The notes under the pieces: model-generated
Database searches by the model: none
Seen by the model: only the letters and a program-made list of their open reading frames with translations
What the model was told of the DNA's origin: nothing
Position numbers and translations under genes: made by a program
Origin: Chelydra serpentina
Lineage: Eukaryota; Chordata; Testudines; Chelydridae
Direction of reading: 5' to 3'
NCBI GenBank assembly: GCA_037349315.1
Contig: JBAIAC010000613.1
Location: 1 to 64,000, forward strand
DNA length: 64,000 nt
Part shown: piece by piece, positions 61,473-64,000 of the stretch
Layout: each line of letters starts with the position of its first letter
How positions within the stretch are numbered: the stretch's first letter is position 1

Positions 61473-63150
61473 AGCTAGTATAAGAGTCCGGTCAGAGATA
61501 GGCCCCGACCAGCCCACCTAGGGCAGGAAAAGAGTCGAGGGGGGTCGATCCTAGGGGCTGGGAGCCAGGACTCCTGGGTTCTCTCCCTGGCTGTGGGAGG
61601 GGAGCATGGTCTAGTGGTTACAGCAGCCTGCCCCACTGCCACTTTTTCATTCCATCACCCCCTGCCCCGATTGCCCCCATTCCCGGGGACATGGAGGGGG
61701 CAGGAGGGTCCCCACTGCCCCGTCTCCCCTTCTGGCGCCGCCCACCCGCTGGGCCACACCTGGCAGCAGGAAGGATCCAGCCCCGGGAGGCCAGTGGCTT
61801 GCGCAGGTCCAGACTGAGGCTGGATGGGAGGGGACCTACCTCAGGCTGGGGAGGGCCCGTGGGTCCCGGCCCCCAGGGGTGAGGACTGGGGAGAGGCCGG
61901 ACAGCACCGGGCGCCGGGGGTACCAATGTCCCTCCTGGGAGGGGTGGGGGGGGCAGGTCACATAGCCAAAACCTGGAGCCCTCCAGGCAGCGCGAGCCCC
62001 CGACAGCCCAGCGCCCCCTAGCATCGCCCTGGGGCATGGGGCAGCCCCGCCCCCGACTGCCAGGGGAGAGCGCCCCCTGCTGGGGCCTCAGTCTGCTGGG
62101 GACCCCAGGTGGAGCTTGGGAGCTCTGCAGGACAGAGACGACAGCAGGCCCCCCGCCCCTCCCTGCTCTAACCACTAGCAGCCATTCCCCTCCCCAATAG
62201 AACCCAGGCGTCCTGGCTCCCCTGCCCCTCCCTGCTCTAACCACTAGCCCCCATTCCCCTCCCCGATAGAACCTGCCCCTCCCTGCTCTAACCACTAGGC
62301 CCCACTCCCCTCCCCAATAGAACCCAGGCGTCCTGGCTCTCCCCCACACCCGACCCTACTGGATCCCGGGAAATACGTACAGAGACAATCTCTTTTAGAA
62401 AAATCTTTATTCCAACTTTTTTTTCCCTATTTTTTTTTAAAAAGGGGATTTTCCCCCCCCCCCATTAAAAAACCTGACACAAACACGCCCAACTGAGCTC
62501 CTCCCCCTCCCGCAAGGCCCCACCCCCGGGGGGGGGGCTGGGAACCCCCCCAGGCCCCACCCTCCCTTCCCCAGACGGGGGAGTCTCCCACCCCCAGCTT
62601 TGCACCTTGTGCCCCTAGCACCAATCCACACCCCCCATACTGGGGCGAGCCTGGGGGGGTGCAAACGAGTTACCCCACATTTCCAGTCCCAACCACTCTT
62701 CCAGCACGCCCCCCCCTCGCGGAAATACATGGGTCAGCAGATGTAACAGCCATAGCGCCCTCCCCCCACCTGGAAGAACCCAGGCGTCCAGACACCCTCT
62801 GCCTTGGCAGGGCCGACCCTGGGCCCTGAGGGGGCTGTGGGGAGCAGGGGGGGGGCCCAGAAATGTATCATCAACATAAGCCACAGGGAATTTCAGGTCA
62901 GCTGGGATGGAACTGAGGTTCCCCCCACCCTGTTCGTAAAGCCCAGAGTCTGCAGGCCCCATGGGGGGTGGGGGGCAGGGAAAGGGGGCACTGCACCTTG
63001 GCGGGGGTGGGGGGTGTTGCTTGGAGGCTTCAGAAATGGCTTCGCCTCCCCCGCCGTGAGGTAGGTAAGTGTGAAGCCCATTTTTCAGATGGGGAAACTG
63101 AGGCACAGAGGTGACGTGACTGGGCCCAGGCCACGGTGCAGCTGGGGTTG
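61473..63150. repeat. Segmental tandem duplication, unit 2
   Basis: Second copy of the 59270-61250 unit. It keeps the reverse CTCF-core-like GAGCGCCCCCTGCTGGGG at 62068 and the poly-T/A tract at 62410-62450. No gene recognised. Confidence 0.88.
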
Positions 63151-64000
63151 GGACCTAGGAGTCCTGCCTGCCACCCGCCCTTTCCCCTCACACCCCACTC
63201 CCCTCCCCCAGCTGGGGACAGAACCCAGAAGTCCTGACTCCTAGCCCCCCCCCCCCTCCCTAGATCCCACTCCCCTCCCCCAGCTGGGGACAGAACCCAG
63301 GAGTCCTGGCTCCCCCCTCCCATGTTCTACTTTCCCCACTATCCTTTGGACCCAGCTCCCAGGAACCCTAAACACTACGTCATGCAGCAACGGGGTGGGG
63401 GTGTTCAGATACCCCCTTTAACCAGCCTGGGGTCGCTCCCCCACCTCCCAAGCCAGTAAGGGGGCCAGGAACACCGAGCTCTGGGGATCAAGGGGGCCGA
63501 GACCCAGGGCTTGTTAGAAATTAATCCCTTCAGGGCCCCCCCCCCCCCCCGCAATCAAAATCCACCAGCTGGGCCTCAGGGACCAAAATTGATGCGATCG
63601 CAAATCAGCCCAGGAGCTTTGAATGGGGTCAGGCCGGGTCCCTTTTTCCAGGGGGGCTGCCAGGGGGGTGCCCCCACCTAGGAAAGTTTATTTATCAAAC
63701 ACCCAGATTCTCCCCTCACCCCCTGACTCCGGCAGCTGGGGATCTGAGAGAAAACCCGGAACTAGCACCAGGGACCGGGAGGGGGACACAGCCACAGCCC
63801 CCGCTGGGTTAATCAGCTCTTGCTCCATTGGGGGTCAGCCGTCGGCCCTGCTGGGGGGCTGGCCCCACTGAGTCCAACGGAGCTATGGCCCATTGGCACT
63901 GGGGCGGGGGGGGATTAGGCCCTTCCAATCTAAAATGCAAGGGACGCCTCTGAGGTGGGAACGGGGGAGGGCGGGGGATATCAAACTGAGCCCCTAACGA
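63151..64000. other. Right edge, no gene recognised
   Basis: SINE-head-like units at 63195-63320, then unique sequence. TTTATTTATC at 63687 gives AATAAA on the minus strand, again without recognisable exons. Confidence 0.4.

Noticed and set aside
1..64000. Bacterial-type features: operons, CRISPR arrays, Shine-Dalgarno sites
   Set aside because: Spliced genes, SINEs, LINEs and LTRs show vertebrate nuclear DNA; the tandem arrays lack the repeat-spacer structure of CRISPR.

Overview
The window is vertebrate nuclear DNA, most likely from a hidden-necked (cryptodire) turtle. A tRNA-derived SINE with a CR1-like 3' tail of the Cry type (29724-29897), several CR1 LINE fragments, and LTR and hAT families that I recognise as turtle-like all point that way. 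Most of the window is very GC-rich and packed with minisatellites, as on a sauropsid microchromosome. Species is inference; no marker gene fixes it.

Region 1 (1-20.8 kb, minus strand) holds two genes head to tail. TNNT1 (slow skeletal troponin T) has twelve coding exons between 20787 and 6595, and a poly(A) signal at 6445. About 0.4 kb further lies the promoter and first two coding exons of PPP1R12C (myosin phosphatase targeting subunit family), which runs off the left edge. The same neighbour order is known from human 19q13.42. Almost every intron carries its own minisatellite (437-1955, 5216-5760, 8430-9055, 9243-10090, 11420-11815, 12280-15235, 16060-16950). The second TNNT1 coding intron also contains an AT-rich island (19230-20110) and an old LTR.

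Region 2 (20.8-49 kb) has no host gene that I can recognise. It is a graveyard of CR1 LINEs, at least five LTR families, two hAT-type DNA elements with target-site duplications, and SINEs, several of them nested. A 20-unit array at 36.76-37.75 kb repeats a sequence matching the CTCF core motif. A second array at 49.44-50.51 kb carries the same motif in the opposite orientation.

Region 3 (49-64 kb) has three large minisatellites, then an inverted pair of galactoside alpha-1,2-fucosyltransferase genes (FUT1/FUT2 family, GT11): an intact copy at 53781-54836 (+) and a close paralog at 57764-58804 (-) with a one-base frameshift and a lost stop. A tandem duplication of about 1.9-2.2 kb fills 59.2-63.1 kb and includes an exact 69-bp tandem array of SINE-head-like units.

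The host genes look functional in design (splice sites, phases, motifs). However, four one-base indels break the frames of PPP1R12C exon 1, PPP1R12C exon 2, TNNT1 coding exon 3 and the second FUT, mostly in homopolymers. Consensus sequence error is the simplest explanation and should be excluded before any pseudogene claim.
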